Below are positions 1 to 9,780 of a stretch of DNA of 35,417 nucleotides, piece after piece. Positions within the stretch are counted from its first letter, which is position 1. The number at the start of each line of letters is the position of its first letter. A program made the translations under genes and the position numbers. Under the pieces are notes generated by a model. It ran no database searches and was not told where the DNA came from. It saw only the letters and a list, made by a program, of their open reading frames with translations. Origin of the DNA: an uncultured Synergistales bacterium (GTDB lineage Bacteria > Synergistota > Synergistia > Synergistales > Aminobacteriaceae); NCBI GenBank assembly GCA_905233645.1, contig CAJODZ010000026.1, positions 1 through 35,417 of the forward strand, in the 5' to 3' direction.

Positions 1-233
1 AACGCACCGTAAAAAAGATATGGTACAAAATTTTTTAGAGCCGATTGACTTAGAGTTTTATTCGTTGCCGTTTTTATTCTTTTAAAATCAGTGAACTCAT
101 CGAAAAAACGGTCACGCGCTATTTTTAAGATAATATTATTATTTTTGCGCTGGTTATAAGTTTGGGTTTGAGCGTTTGCAATTCCGGCTGAAAGTATTAA
201 AAATAAGCAAGCGCATAAAAATTTTTTAATCAT
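1..233 (-). CDS. Secreted/lipid-exported protein, 3' part outside the window (partial)
   Basis: Open minus-strand frame from ATG at 233 to the window edge: MIKKFLCACLFLILSAGIANAQTQTYNQRKNNNIILKIARDRFFDEF...; signal peptide with an ANA-Q cleavage-like site. Absent from the ORF track because no stop lies inside the window. Confidence 0.7.
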   Translation of the reverse strand, partial: MIKKFLCACLFLILSAGIANAQTQTYNQRKNNNIILKIARDRFFDEFTDFKRIKTATNKTLSQSALKNFVPYLFYGA

Positions 234-244
234 GATTTTTATAA

Positions 245-2056
245 TTAACGCCATTCTCTGAAAAAGTCATTTAATCTCGTAGCGTCACGCATAATATCAG
301 GGTCGGTGCTTAACGATGACATTAGTTGCTCATAATTTGAAGTGTCTGTTTTTATCCAACCTTCTATTACTAACATCTTTTTCCAAAGTTTTATTAACTC
401 TTCACGCAAGGTATTCGTTCGATTTAAGACGCATAAATTTTGCGATATGTTGTAATAAGAGCCAAGTTCACGACAAATTCCGATTATTTTTGAGCGGTTG
501 TCTGTATCTTCACGGCTGACCTTTGCAAAATTTATAGTAAAGGCAACATCAACAGGTAAATCAAAAAATATCGCCGCCGCTAATCTGTTTGAAGCGATTG
601 CTAAATCATAAATTCCGCGCACTTGTTGATTGAGTTCGGTAATAGCTCTATAGTCGTCCGTTGTTGAGCGTTGATATTCTCTTTGAAAATCGCGTAAATC
701 ATTTTTAACATCTTCAAGCGCGGTCAACCAATCTTGTAATTTATGAATATTATCTCTGAAAATTCTATCAGGTGTCTGGTTAATTTTTGCTAATGCGTCT
801 CTAACGTTGCCAGTTTTCCCCCATGAAATTCGCGCGCCCGTTCGTGATAATGGTGCTAATTCAGTGCTGTCTAAAAATGCCTCAACCAACGGAAATAATA
901 ATTTTTCATCACGAACTGAATTACTTAAAATTTCAGCGCAAGCCGTCTTTAAAAATTCCTGATTTATATCGCCGTTTGGGTCAAATAATTCATGTATCGG
1001 AGCTGACGCAAGCAAAGCATATAAGGCAAGACATTCGTTAACGTTCTCTCTGCTTGGAAAATCACGAAATTTTTTACGAAGTTCATTCACGGAATATAAA
1101 GTTATCTCGTCCCAATCGCTGAATTTTTTGCTAAGTACAAATTTTCTAACGTCGTCGGGTAATCTTTTAAAGCAGCGTTGTAAATCTTCGATAAAATTTT
1201 TTAATTGTTCGCTGTCGTAGGAGTTGCCGGTGTCTAAATTTTCAACAACTCTATGATAAAAATCACTTCTTGCGTATTCACTTACAGTCTCTTCATCAAA
1301 ATCAACGTACATGATATCAAAGCCCGTTCCGTGTTGAAATACCCAATACGATAAATCTTCAGCTGAACATTTTGAAAACCAAGCTTTTGCATTCTTGCTT
1401 GAATTATTTACAGCTAAGGCTTGAGAGACGTTTTTAAAATTACACTTCTCAAGATATATTTCATAATTAGCACTGCTATCAACCGCATAAACTCCCCAAG
1501 TTAAATCCTCAAAAGTGCAGCCGTTAAAATTTGTGATAGTGCTTGGATAACAGCCGTTAGATTTATTATTTCGACCTGAGCGAACACCTTTAAAAGTTAT
1601 GTTATTTAAATTAACTTCTTTTGAGATTGAGTTAGTGCTAATTCCTGGAGCAGTACCGCACAAAATTGTTAAATTTGAGATTGTTAAATTATCCGACGTT
1701 GCTTCAGAAACTACATAATGACCTACAGCCGCAGGCCACCAAATTAAGACTTCGGCAGCATGAATAAGATTTTTTTTAGTTGAGCTTTCAGCGTCAAAAA
1801 CTGGTATTTTTTCATCTTGAGGGCTTATCGTTATATCAGGGTCAACGCCTTTAATAGTCCATATGTAACGAGGAATGACAAAATTTCCGCTGAACGATTG
1901 AGTAATCGTAATGTCTGTAACGCCGTCATCCAATGCCTTTTGAAAATCCTCAGCGTTACTTACACGTCTGGAATTTTTACCGGCAACAGCATTATCTGAA
2001 AATAATAATGCTATTAAAATTGAAAGTGATAATGTCAAAAAAATTTTGCGTTTCAT
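245..2056 (-). CDS. Secreted hypothetical protein, beta-helix-like N-terminal half
   Basis: 603 aa ORF with signal peptide (MKRKIFLTLSLSILIALLFSDNAVAG) and repeated short beta-strand-like segments (NLTISNLTIL..., NNITFKGV..., NFNGCTFEDL...). Confidence 0.8.
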   Translation of the reverse strand: MKRKIFLTLSLSILIALLFSDNAVAGKNSRRVSNAEDFQKALDDGVTDITITQSFSGNFVIPRYIWTIKGVDPDITISPQDEKIPVFDAESSTKKNLIHAAEVLIWWPAAVGHYVVSEATSDNLTISNLTILCGTAPGISTNSISKEVNLNNITFKGVRSGRNNKSNGCYPSTITNFNGCTFEDLTWGVYAVDSSANYEIYLEKCNFKNVSQALAVNNSSKNAKAWFSKCSAEDLSYWVFQHGTGFDIMYVDFDEETVSEYARSDFYHRVVENLDTGNSYDSEQLKNFIEDLQRCFKRLPDDVRKFVLSKKFSDWDEITLYSVNELRKKFRDFPSRENVNECLALYALLASAPIHELFDPNGDINQEFLKTACAEILSNSVRDEKLLFPLVEAFLDSTELAPLSRTGARISWGKTGNVRDALAKINQTPDRIFRDNIHKLQDWLTALEDVKNDLRDFQREYQRSTTDDYRAITELNQQVRGIYDLAIASNRLAAAIFFDLPVDVAFTINFAKVSREDTDNRSKIIGICRELGSYYNISQNLCVLNRTNTLREELIKLWKKMLVIEGWIKTDTSNYEQLMSSLSTDPDIMRDATRLNDFFREWR

Positions 2057-2231
2057 TATGTTTAAATAAGCCTCCTGCTGGAAAAGCTAAGATTTAAATT
2101 TAAAATACAACAAGCCTGCAACTTCTACAAGCGTGAAATTAAATACAAGACAGGCTGTTTAAATTTTAATTTCATGTAATAATTTTCATGCTCGTGAAAT
2201 TCGTGAAATTAAAAAAGAGACGGTGTTAAAT

Positions 2232-3248
2232 TTGCGTTATTCATTTAAATTTTTCAAGACTTTTTTCAAAATATCTCTGTGCTTGGTATTTTGCGTAATG
2301 TTTTTAAACTCGTGTTATGCGGCTGGTAAAAGTATTAACGCTGAAGGTGTAATTGCCTGGCCTCGTTACGGCGGTACGGATACTTTATTCAGATTGCTGA
2401 TAAATCATATAAACGCTAATAATAAAGACATAAGCATTACTCCAACGAATAAAATTGGTTTTGCCGGTGCGCTTGCTCTTCATTACGTATATTCGCATGA
2501 GGCTGACGCTACAAGAATTTTAATCGCTGCTGAAAATCCGCCGTTGTATAAATTTTTAGGTTACGGCGATAAAAATTATGACGATTTTGAATGTATCTTG
2601 CTCGCCGCGACTGAGCCTATGGCTTTAATTGTTCCTGCTGATTCAAAATGGCGTTCTTATTCTGAACTGATAGAGGATTCAAATACCGCTGAAAGAATTA
2701 CGCAAGCTATTACTAACGTTGGGAGTTTACCTTGGTCGTCATCAGCAATGTTAAACAGTGTCGCTCAAAGTAATTTTAAACAGGAATGGTACGATACAGA
2801 CGGAGCAGCAATGATGGCCGTTTTTGCTGGTGAAGCTGATTTCACATTCGTTAAAGTCCAAATGGCCAGACAAGCTGTTAAAAATGGAAGATTACGTTTT
2901 ATTTTTACGCTTACTGATGAACGTTTGCCCGAATGGGAAGATGTGCCGGCTGTTACGGAAGAGTTCCCTGAATTTAAAAAATATTTACCTTGGGGGCCGT
3001 TTTATGGTGCATTTGTTAAAAAAGGAACGCCGCCGGAAATTGTAGAGCGTCTTAAAAATGCTTTCATGAATGCTTATCAATCGCCGGCCTGTCAAAAATA
3101 TTTAGCTGACGGACGAATGATACCTTTAGGGCTTGCCGGTCAAGAAGCTAACGATTATATTCACAGTTGGCAGGAGAGAACTTTAGCGGCTTTCGCAAGT
3201 GGTAAACTTAATCTTGATTTCAAGTTTAATAATTTTGAAAATCAGTAG
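2232..3248 (+). CDS. TctC/Bug-family periplasmic solute-binding protein
   Basis: Signal peptide and TctC-like motifs (GGTDTLFR, WGPFYGAFVKKGTPPEIVERLKNAF). The ORF track starts at GTG 2223; TTG 2232 is favoured because the paralog at 3375-region has the same acggtgt-aaat-TTG arrangement. Confidence 0.85.
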   Translation: MRYSFKFFKTFFKISLCLVFCVMFLNSCYAAGKSINAEGVIAWPRYGGTDTLFRLLINHINANNKDISITPTNKIGFAGALALHYVYSHEADATRILIAAENPPLYKFLGYGDKNYDDFECILLAATEPMALIVPADSKWRSYSELIEDSNTAERITQAITNVGSLPWSSSAMLNSVAQSNFKQEWYDTDGAAMMAVFAGEADFTFVKVQMARQAVKNGRLRFIFTLTDERLPEWEDVPAVTEEFPEFKKYLPWGPFYGAFVKKGTPPEIVERLKNAFMNAYQSPACQKYLADGRMIPLGLAGQEANDYIHSWQERTLAAFASGKLNLDFKFNNFENQ

Positions 3249-3372
3249 AAAATTTTTAGCGGATAAACTTTTATCAAAATCAAGCTTTTTAGCGCACGGA
3301 CAAAAATCTAACGTTCATGTAATATTTTCAACGTAATTAAAAAATAATTTTCAAAAAGGAACGGTGTAAAAT

Positions 3373-4410
3373 TTGAACTATATTACTACTAAACAAAATT
3401 ATAAAACTGTTTTTAAAATCTGCTTGTGTATTTTTGTTCTTAGCATTTCGTTTTTGAGTTGCGCTTACTCCAAAGATAAAGAGTTTAATTTTAAAATCAA
3501 TGCTGAAGGTGTTATCGCTTGGGGACGAGGCGGAGGCACTGACTTTTTAGCAAGAACTTTAATTTCACACGTCAACGCAAATAACGCAGACATAAATATT
3601 GTTCCGGTTAATCGTACTGGTTTCGCTGGGGCTTATGCTCTCCAATATGCTTATAATAAAAAAGCGGACGGAGCTACAATTTTATTCAGTGCTGATAATC
3701 CGCCGTTGTATAAATTTTTAGGTTACGGCGATAAAAATTATGACGATTTTGAATGTATCTTGCTCGCTGGTTTAGAAATTGTAGGGATAGTCGTTCCTTA
3801 TGAATCACCGTATAAAAATTTTAGCGATATCGTTCAGGCTGTAAAAGAAGGCCAAGAAGTTATAGAAGCATCGACAAACGTTGGCGGCATGATTTGGAAC
3901 ATGACAAATATATTAAATAATTTTACTCACGTTCACTTCACTCAAGAGTGGTATACAGATGATAAATCGGCTATGGAGGCAGTATTTGCTGGAAAGGCCG
4001 ATTTTACTTTTGCAAAATTACAGTTAGTCCGCGAAGCTATCAGAAATGGCCGTGTTAGATATTTATCGTTGATTTCTGATAGGCAAATTCCTTATTGGGA
4101 AAAAACACCGCTAATAATTGATGAATACCCGGGTATGAAAGATTATTTGCCGTTCGGTTCTTATTACGGAGTATTTGTTAAAAAAGGAACGCCGCCGGAA
4201 ATTTTAGAACGTTTGAAAAAAGCTTTTTTAGACGCATATAACTCAAGAGCCTTTCAAAAATATTTACGAAATAATCAAATGTCGGCTCTCGGTTTACAGG
4301 GCAATGAAGCGAATAAATATTTAAGTGATTGGAGCAAAAGAACTTTATCAGCATTATCAAAGGCCGATTTAAATATGAATTTCAGATTTAACAGTCTCGA
4401 AGATTTATAA
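3373..4410 (+). CDS. TctC/Bug-family periplasmic solute-binding protein (paralog of preceding gene)
   Basis: 345 aa, TTG start with upstream aaaaggaacg; GGGTDFLART, FGSYYGVFVKKGTPPEILERLKKAF; shares long identical stretches with the preceding gene. Confidence 0.85.
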   Translation: MNYITTKQNYKTVFKICLCIFVLSISFLSCAYSKDKEFNFKINAEGVIAWGRGGGTDFLARTLISHVNANNADINIVPVNRTGFAGAYALQYAYNKKADGATILFSADNPPLYKFLGYGDKNYDDFECILLAGLEIVGIVVPYESPYKNFSDIVQAVKEGQEVIEASTNVGGMIWNMTNILNNFTHVHFTQEWYTDDKSAMEAVFAGKADFTFAKLQLVREAIRNGRVRYLSLISDRQIPYWEKTPLIIDEYPGMKDYLPFGSYYGVFVKKGTPPEILERLKKAFLDAYNSRAFQKYLRNNQMSALGLQGNEANKYLSDWSKRTLSALSKADLNMNFRFNSLEDL

Positions 4411-4446
4411 AAATTTTTTAAAAAATATTTTGCACGGAGGTAAATT

Positions 4447-4863
4447 ATGAAAAAATTTTTTAGGGAAATTGATTTAAATATAATGTGGATATTATTCCTG
4501 CTTATATGTTTAGCGGAACTTTCAGATTTTTTACCGGATTTCAATTTCAAAATTTGGGCTAGCCGTCTATGCGGATTGTTAATGTTAATAAGCGTCGTCT
4601 TTACAGCTCGTGAAGGAATTTTTATAACGATGAACGCTTTTTTAAATCAAAAATTAAAATTCGTAAGTGATATTGTTATGGCGTTGACTTATATTTTTAT
4701 CGAAGTGGCTCTATTTTCATGTTTAAAACTCATGTTAATGTACTCGCGCTCATCAGAGGCTACAATTTGGCTGGCTTGTTTGCATATTGCCTCGATAATA
4801 ATTTATCTGCTGTCGTTTATATTTTTAATACGCAACATTTTCAAAAATAGAAAGGGTGCTTAA
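4447..4863 (+). CDS. Small four-TM TRAP permease subunit (DctQ-like)
   Basis: 138 aa, strongly hydrophobic, RBS cggagg, abuts the DctM-like gene. Confidence 0.65.
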   Translation: MKKFFREIDLNIMWILFLLICLAELSDFLPDFNFKIWASRLCGLLMLISVVFTAREGIFITMNAFLNQKLKFVSDIVMALTYIFIEVALFSCLKLMLMYSRSSEATIWLACLHIASIIIYLLSFIFLIRNIFKNRKGA

Positions 4864-6144
4864 ATGTTTATGATTACGTTGATAGTTTTATTAGTCCTTA
4901 TGTTTTTAGGAGTGCCCGTATTTTTCAGCATGTTATTTTCGAGCACGGGACTGTTAATAACTGGAAATGCAAGCATTGAAGAGATTGCTTATTTTGCGAT
5001 TTACAAAACAATGAACGTTTCAAATGTCCCGATATTATTATGTTTGATGACGGGTTTAATTTGTTTCGAGGGAAAATTAACGGAACGTTTTTTTAATATA
5101 TTCTCTTACTTTTTTGGTAAAAGGCATACTTTCAGGCCAGTGATGTGCGTTTTGATAACGGTGCTTTTTGGATTTATATCGCCTTCAGCAACAGCCGCAA
5201 CAGCTTTAGCCGCCGGAATGTTTTTACCCGTTTTAATTTGCACTGGCTATACTCCTGGATTTAGTGCAGCAATTTTAATGTGTGCCGCTTCGTTAGGTTT
5301 TTTAATTCCGCCTAGTATTTCAATGCGAATTGCTGTAGGTCTTGCAAACGTTATGCCTGATGTTGGAAATATGAGCGGACTTGTTTTAGGGCTTGCCGGA
5401 GCTTTTATATTACTCGTCTACACGATTATTTACTGCATTGTCAACGAAGAAGGCGATGACGAAATAATAAATGCTCATCAGGAAGAATTATATAAAAAAG
5501 GTTTTCCCATTGTATTTTTTGAGGGTTTATTATCGGCGGTGTTACCCATAATTGTAGTTATAGGATTAACAACGCATAAATTCTCGTCCGGTCGGGCTTC
5601 TGCATTTTCTGTAATGTACGCAATAATCGTAAGCACTGTATTTTTCAAAACTTTAACATTTGTCGAATGCATTAACGTTATTAAAAACGGTTTGAGAAAA
5701 GTTGCGCCCTTGCTTGTAATATTATTCGCTGGAAATTTTTTAAGTGCTTGCCTTGAAAAGCTTGACGCTGTAAAAATTTTATCCGACTACATTCACATGG
5801 CTGGCAGTAATAGATATTTGGCAACGTTTATTATTTTCTCGGCATTATTCGTTTTAGGAATGTTTATGGATTCTGTTGATGCATGTTATATGTTACTGCC
5901 TTCAGTTTTACCAGCAGCATTTATGGCGGGGATTGAGCCTTATCATTTATTAACTGGTCTTGTTGGATTTGAGAGCATTGGTTTAATGACACCGCCTGTA
6001 GGTATAGCTTTATATGCCATGCTGTCGATTTCAGGTATAAAATTTTGGGAAGTATTTAAAAATTTAATAATACCGTTATTATTATTCATCGTGTTATTTT
6101 TGGCGTTTACGTTATTCCCGGAAATTACGCCGTTTATAAAATAA
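4864..6144 (+). CDS. TRAP transporter large permease (DctM-like)
   Basis: 426 aa; LGVPVFFSMLFSSTGLL N-terminus, ATAATALAAGMFLPVLICTGYTPGFSAAILMCAASLGFLIPPSI, GLMTPPVGIALYAMLSISG C-terminal motif typical of DctM rather than TctA. Confidence 0.85.
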   Translation: MFMITLIVLLVLMFLGVPVFFSMLFSSTGLLITGNASIEEIAYFAIYKTMNVSNVPILLCLMTGLICFEGKLTERFFNIFSYFFGKRHTFRPVMCVLITVLFGFISPSATAATALAAGMFLPVLICTGYTPGFSAAILMCAASLGFLIPPSISMRIAVGLANVMPDVGNMSGLVLGLAGAFILLVYTIIYCIVNEEGDDEIINAHQEELYKKGFPIVFFEGLLSAVLPIIVVIGLTTHKFSSGRASAFSVMYAIIVSTVFFKTLTFVECINVIKNGLRKVAPLLVILFAGNFLSACLEKLDAVKILSDYIHMAGSNRYLATFIIFSALFVLGMFMDSVDACYMLLPSVLPAAFMAGIEPYHLLTGLVGFESIGLMTPPVGIALYAMLSISGIKFWEVFKNLIIPLLLFIVLFLAFTLFPEITPFIK

Positions 6145-6163
6145 GAGGAGGTGAATTTTAAAA

Positions 6164-6421
6164 ATGCCTGCAAAAAGATTATGTCCTTATTGCAACGTCG
6201 AATTAAAGCTTGATACTCATAATTACACAATGGGCAGCTTTTTCGCTAAAAAACGTTTTCACACAGATATTTACGAATGCCCGAAGTGTGGCGAGATAGC
6301 TTTATACAAAACTGAGACTGATAAAAATCTCGTGAAGTGTCCTGTTTGCGGAACAAAGCATTATGCCGATGAAGCTTGTGTTGTTTGTGCATTGAATGCC
6401 AATACGCCCGAAGGTCATTAA
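6164..6421 (+). CDS. Small zinc-ribbon protein
   Basis: 85 aa with four CxxC knuckles (CPYC, CPKC, CPVC, CVVC); gaggaggtg RBS upstream. Confidence 0.75.
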   Translation: MPAKRLCPYCNVELKLDTHNYTMGSFFAKKRFHTDIYECPKCGEIALYKTETDKNLVKCPVCGTKHYADEACVVCALNANTPEGH

Positions 6422-6432
6422 AATTTTTTATA

Positions 6433-6466
6433 AGCTCCCTGATTTTTGAAGAGGGGGCTTTTTTTA
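6433..6466 (+). terminator. Intrinsic terminator
   Basis: AGCTCCCT-gatttttgaag-AGGGGGCT (8 bp with one G.T) followed by a T7 run, directly after the zinc-ribbon ORF. Confidence 0.75.
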
Positions 6467-6597
6467 TGCGCTTAAAAAATTTGACACTTTATTTTAAAAT
6501 CGATGTGTTAAAAAATTATGCGGCGGTTAAATTTTAAAAAGCTTTTTTGCAGTGGTAAACGTAGTTGCAAAATATTTTTAAGGAGGCAAATTTTTCG

Positions 6598-7308
6598 ATG
6601 AGAAAATTTTTTTATGCGAGTGTAATTCTAAACCTATTGTTAATTATTTTTATAGGCTTTGTCGCTGTGAAATATAACTGTCCAAGTAAACCCGAAAAGC
6701 GCGTAACCGGAAAATTGCCAGTAAATGCGCATTATAATGCTTTGGTAAACGTTTTTAATAATATTCCTGAAAGCAAGGGCGGTAACGTGATTATTTTTCT
6801 TGGTGACAGCATTACTGAATTTATGTATTTTGATGAATTATTAAATCTCGACGGCGTAAAAATTAAAAACCGCGGCATTGCCGGAGACACAACCGAAGGG
6901 ATTTTAAACAGGCTCGATGAAATAACAAAGGCTCACGCTGAAAAAATCTTTGTGCTTGCCGGTGTAAATGATATTTGGAACGGCGCAGATTTAAATCAAA
7001 GCAAAAAGAATTACAGAGAGATTATTAAAACACTCTCTCAAAATTCACCAGAAAGCAAAATTTTTATTCAAAGCATCGTTCCGGTTAGCGAGAGCTTAAA
7101 TTTTCCAAAAGACGCGATTGAAGATTTTAACGAAGAACTTCAAAGAATTGCCGCTGATTTTAATTGCACGTATTTGAATATTTACCCGTTATTTTTAAAT
7201 CAGAACGGCGACGCTGTTGACGAAAAATTATTTATCGACGGCATTCACATGAGCGGCGAAGGTATGAAAATTTGGGCGGAGTTTTTGAAAGATTACGTCA
7301 AAGATTAA
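6598..7308 (+). CDS. SGNH/GDSL-family hydrolase, membrane anchored
   Basis: GDSITEF block I, RGIAGDTTEG block II, GVNDIW block III, DGIHMSGEG block V. Start moved from TTG 6565 to ATG 6598, which follows aaggagg. Confidence 0.85.
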   Translation: MRKFFYASVILNLLLIIFIGFVAVKYNCPSKPEKRVTGKLPVNAHYNALVNVFNNIPESKGGNVIIFLGDSITEFMYFDELLNLDGVKIKNRGIAGDTTEGILNRLDEITKAHAEKIFVLAGVNDIWNGADLNQSKKNYREIIKTLSQNSPESKIFIQSIVPVSESLNFPKDAIEDFNEELQRIAADFNCTYLNIYPLFLNQNGDAVDEKLFIDGIHMSGEGMKIWAEFLKDYVKD

Positions 7309-8174
7309 AAATCTTTATAATAATTTGGCTCGTCAGTAAAAATTTTACAACATGCACGTCCGGCGTTTTTAGCTTTGTATAATGCGCGGTCGCTCTCTTG
7401 TAGTAATTGTTCGATTGATTTTTGAGTGTCGCTGTTGGATTGAGAAATTCCAGCGCTCACGGATAAATGAGACATGAATAAAGAGTTGTGATAATAATTT
7501 TCGAGCCGAATTAAAAACATGCTCACTTTTTCTTCAACGTCTTTAATTTTTCGCTTTCCTGTTAAGACTACAATAAACTCATCGCCGCCAAGCCTAGCAG
7601 GAAAGCCGTTTGGAAATTCGAGCTTTAACATTTTTGCGGTGTCTGCTAAAACTTTATCGCCCGTCTGGTGTCCGTAAGTATCGTTTATCTCTTTGAAATG
7701 GTCTAAATCGAATAATATGCAAACTAAATCTTTTTCATCGCGGTTATCCTCTAAATATCTCTGTAAATACCAGCGCGTTGCTAATCCTGTTAAATAATCT
7801 TGCCGCGCCATTTTGAACATTAACTCCCGATATTGCCGCTCTTTTGAACTATCGTTTAATTCACGTTCTATTCTTATTTGCAATTTGCGCATGTAAAATC
7901 TAACAGCATCGTCATTCAAAGGCCATAGCCAAATATCAAATAAGTGTTCGTAATCTTCGGGGTCAATAAATTCAAGCGAGGGCGTACACAAAATATATTG
8001 AGGAACGCTTAATTTGAGTGTTGATATTGTCATCTCAAAATCACACGCTAGAACCTCATCAATGCCACAAAATTTATATATATATTTTTCAGGAACTGGC
8101 ATTTTTTTCATTACGTTTACAACGTGCCTGTCAATTCCATATGTCTTTATTACGACTGTCTCTTCCGCGTGCAT
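7305..8174 (-). CDS. GGDEF diguanylate cyclase
   Basis: 289 aa with DYLTGLATR, FDLDHFKEINDTYGHQTGDKVL, RLGGDEF, DRALYKAKNAGR. Divergent N-terminal domain. No RxxD I-site upstream of GGDEF. Confidence 0.9.
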   Translation of the reverse strand: MHAEETVVIKTYGIDRHVVNVMKKMPVPEKYIYKFCGIDEVLACDFEMTISTLKLSVPQYILCTPSLEFIDPEDYEHLFDIWLWPLNDDAVRFYMRKLQIRIERELNDSSKERQYRELMFKMARQDYLTGLATRWYLQRYLEDNRDEKDLVCILFDLDHFKEINDTYGHQTGDKVLADTAKMLKLEFPNGFPARLGGDEFIVVLTGKRKIKDVEEKVSMFLIRLENYYHNSLFMSHLSVSAGISQSNSDTQKSIEQLLQESDRALYKAKNAGRACCKIFTDEPNYYKDF

Positions 8175-8179
8175 AATGT

Positions 8180-9057
8180 TTAAAATAATAATCCAATATA
8201 CGCAAAAATTAAACTCATTATTACGAATGGAATTACTGTCAAAAAATTTAATATCAAAATTTTTAACGCAACGCGAAATTTAAATAACCCAAAATAATAA
8301 CTGGCGTCCTGCCTCAAAATTCTTGTTAAAATTCCTAATGCACTCCCCAAAATTAACGCAAATAATGCCTGAAAATTATTTAACGCTCCTGGAGGGCGGT
8401 CATTTTTTCGTCGCGGAAGGTTTTTGCGAGAATCGAAGCCGCCGCTATCGTCCAACCTTCAAACGGAATTAACACGAAATTATTTTTCAACGCGCCTTCT
8501 AAAATTTTGTTAATGTACGGGATTAAAGAATACGCTAACGCGAAAAATAACCATGAGATTGGAAGAGAACGCGCTAATTTTTTAAACATGCTTTTTAAAT
8601 TAAATTTGTGCCTTTGAACTTCGATTTTTAAATTTAAAATTTCGGGGCTGTCACATTTTTTCAGAAAGCTCAATGCTACAAAAAACCGTCCTGCGCTCCG
8701 TAATAATAAAAACAATGCGAAAATACTTCCTGCAATTCCGGCCATGCTTGTTGACATTAAAAAAGTTCCCGGCCAACGTTTTAAATATGATATAAACGGC
8801 AACATTAAAACTGACCATATGACAACTTTTTCGGAGATTAAATTTTTTTCGAGAGCATTTGCTAAAACTCCTGCGCCCGTTTTTGATGAGCCTAGACTTA
8901 AAGTTAATGCTAACGCCGTCGTTGGATTTATAAAATTTAAGCGTTTCAAAAATCTGCGTGCTAAATCAAACCGTAAAATTATTTCACCAAGCAATAAGCT
9001 CAAAATAATATCAAGTGTTAATTTTAATTCACCGGCCAATAAATTATTTAACGCCAT
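8180..9057 (-). pseudogene. Nucleoside-recognition (Gate)-like membrane protein split by a -1 frameshift
   Basis: 225 aa ORF (8380..9057) and 91 aa ORF (8180..8455) overlap in different frames; the hydrophobic C-terminal part continues naturally after ...FRDEK|NDRPPGALNNFQALFALILGSALGILTRIL when one nt is added in the A6 run (8403-8408). Confidence 0.55.
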
Positions 9058-9743
9058 AACAAAATTACGCTCATGTATTCGGATAAATTATTTAAAGCGT
9101 CGACATCGTAAAAAATTTTCTCGTCGGGCGTTCCTGCTTTTTGGACGGTGATTATTTGCCTGAATGTTCCAGTGCTTTGAATTAAGTCCCGTAAATTTTT
9201 CAAAGCGGACGGTTTATAAATTGCTATAACGTCGGAATTTTCGAGAACTCTTTTAATTTTTGCGGGATTTGCTGTTGCTGGAACAATGCTTAAAATTTCG
9301 TCGGCCATCGCTAAAAATCTTTTTGCACAGGCGGCGGCGATTGAATGAGCAGAAATTCCAGGCACAAACTCAATTTCGACTTCGGGCGAAATCTTTTTAA
9401 GCGCGTCAATTAAATATTTGCCCGTTGAATATAAAGTTGCGTCGCCAATCATAGGGAAGAATATTTTTTGAGCGTTTAAAATTTCGTGCGACAGATTTTT
9501 TAATTGGGCATAAATAATTTCGTCGCGCTGTTGTTCATTTGATATCATCGGGAAAAATAGCGGCGTTAATTTTTTATCGGGCATAATTTTCAAGAATAGA
9601 TTTTCAGCAATTCCGATTATATTATTTTTTGCGCGCGGTACGAAAATTAAATCAGCGTCCTTTGCTAAATTTAATGCCTTTTGCGTAATTAAATCCTGCT
9701 CACCGGATGAGATACCAGCTATTATAATTTTTCGTGTAATCAT
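9048..9743 (-). CDS. cbiL: SAM-dependent tetrapyrrole methylase, precorrin-2 C20-methyltransferase-like (CbiL/CobI)
   Basis: IIIAGISSGEQDLITQKAL N-terminal methylase motif, FFPMIGDATLYSTG, VEIEFVPGISAHSIAAACA. Confidence 0.75.
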   Translation of the reverse strand: MITRKIIIAGISSGEQDLITQKALNLAKDADLIFVPRAKNNIIGIAENLFLKIMPDKKLTPLFFPMISNEQQRDEIIYAQLKNLSHEILNAQKIFFPMIGDATLYSTGKYLIDALKKISPEVEIEFVPGISAHSIAAACAKRFLAMADEILSIVPATANPAKIKRVLENSDVIAIYKPSALKNLRDLIQSTGTFRQIITVQKAGTPDEKIFYDVDALNNLSEYMSVILLWR

Positions 9744-9780
9744 TTGATTTTAAATTATAATAGCAATGTTTTAAAAGAAG

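Noticed and set aside
8744-9151. 135-aa plus-strand ORF
   Set aside because: Antisense to the Gate-like protein and cbiL; Lys/Arg/Asn-rich mirror translation without RBS.
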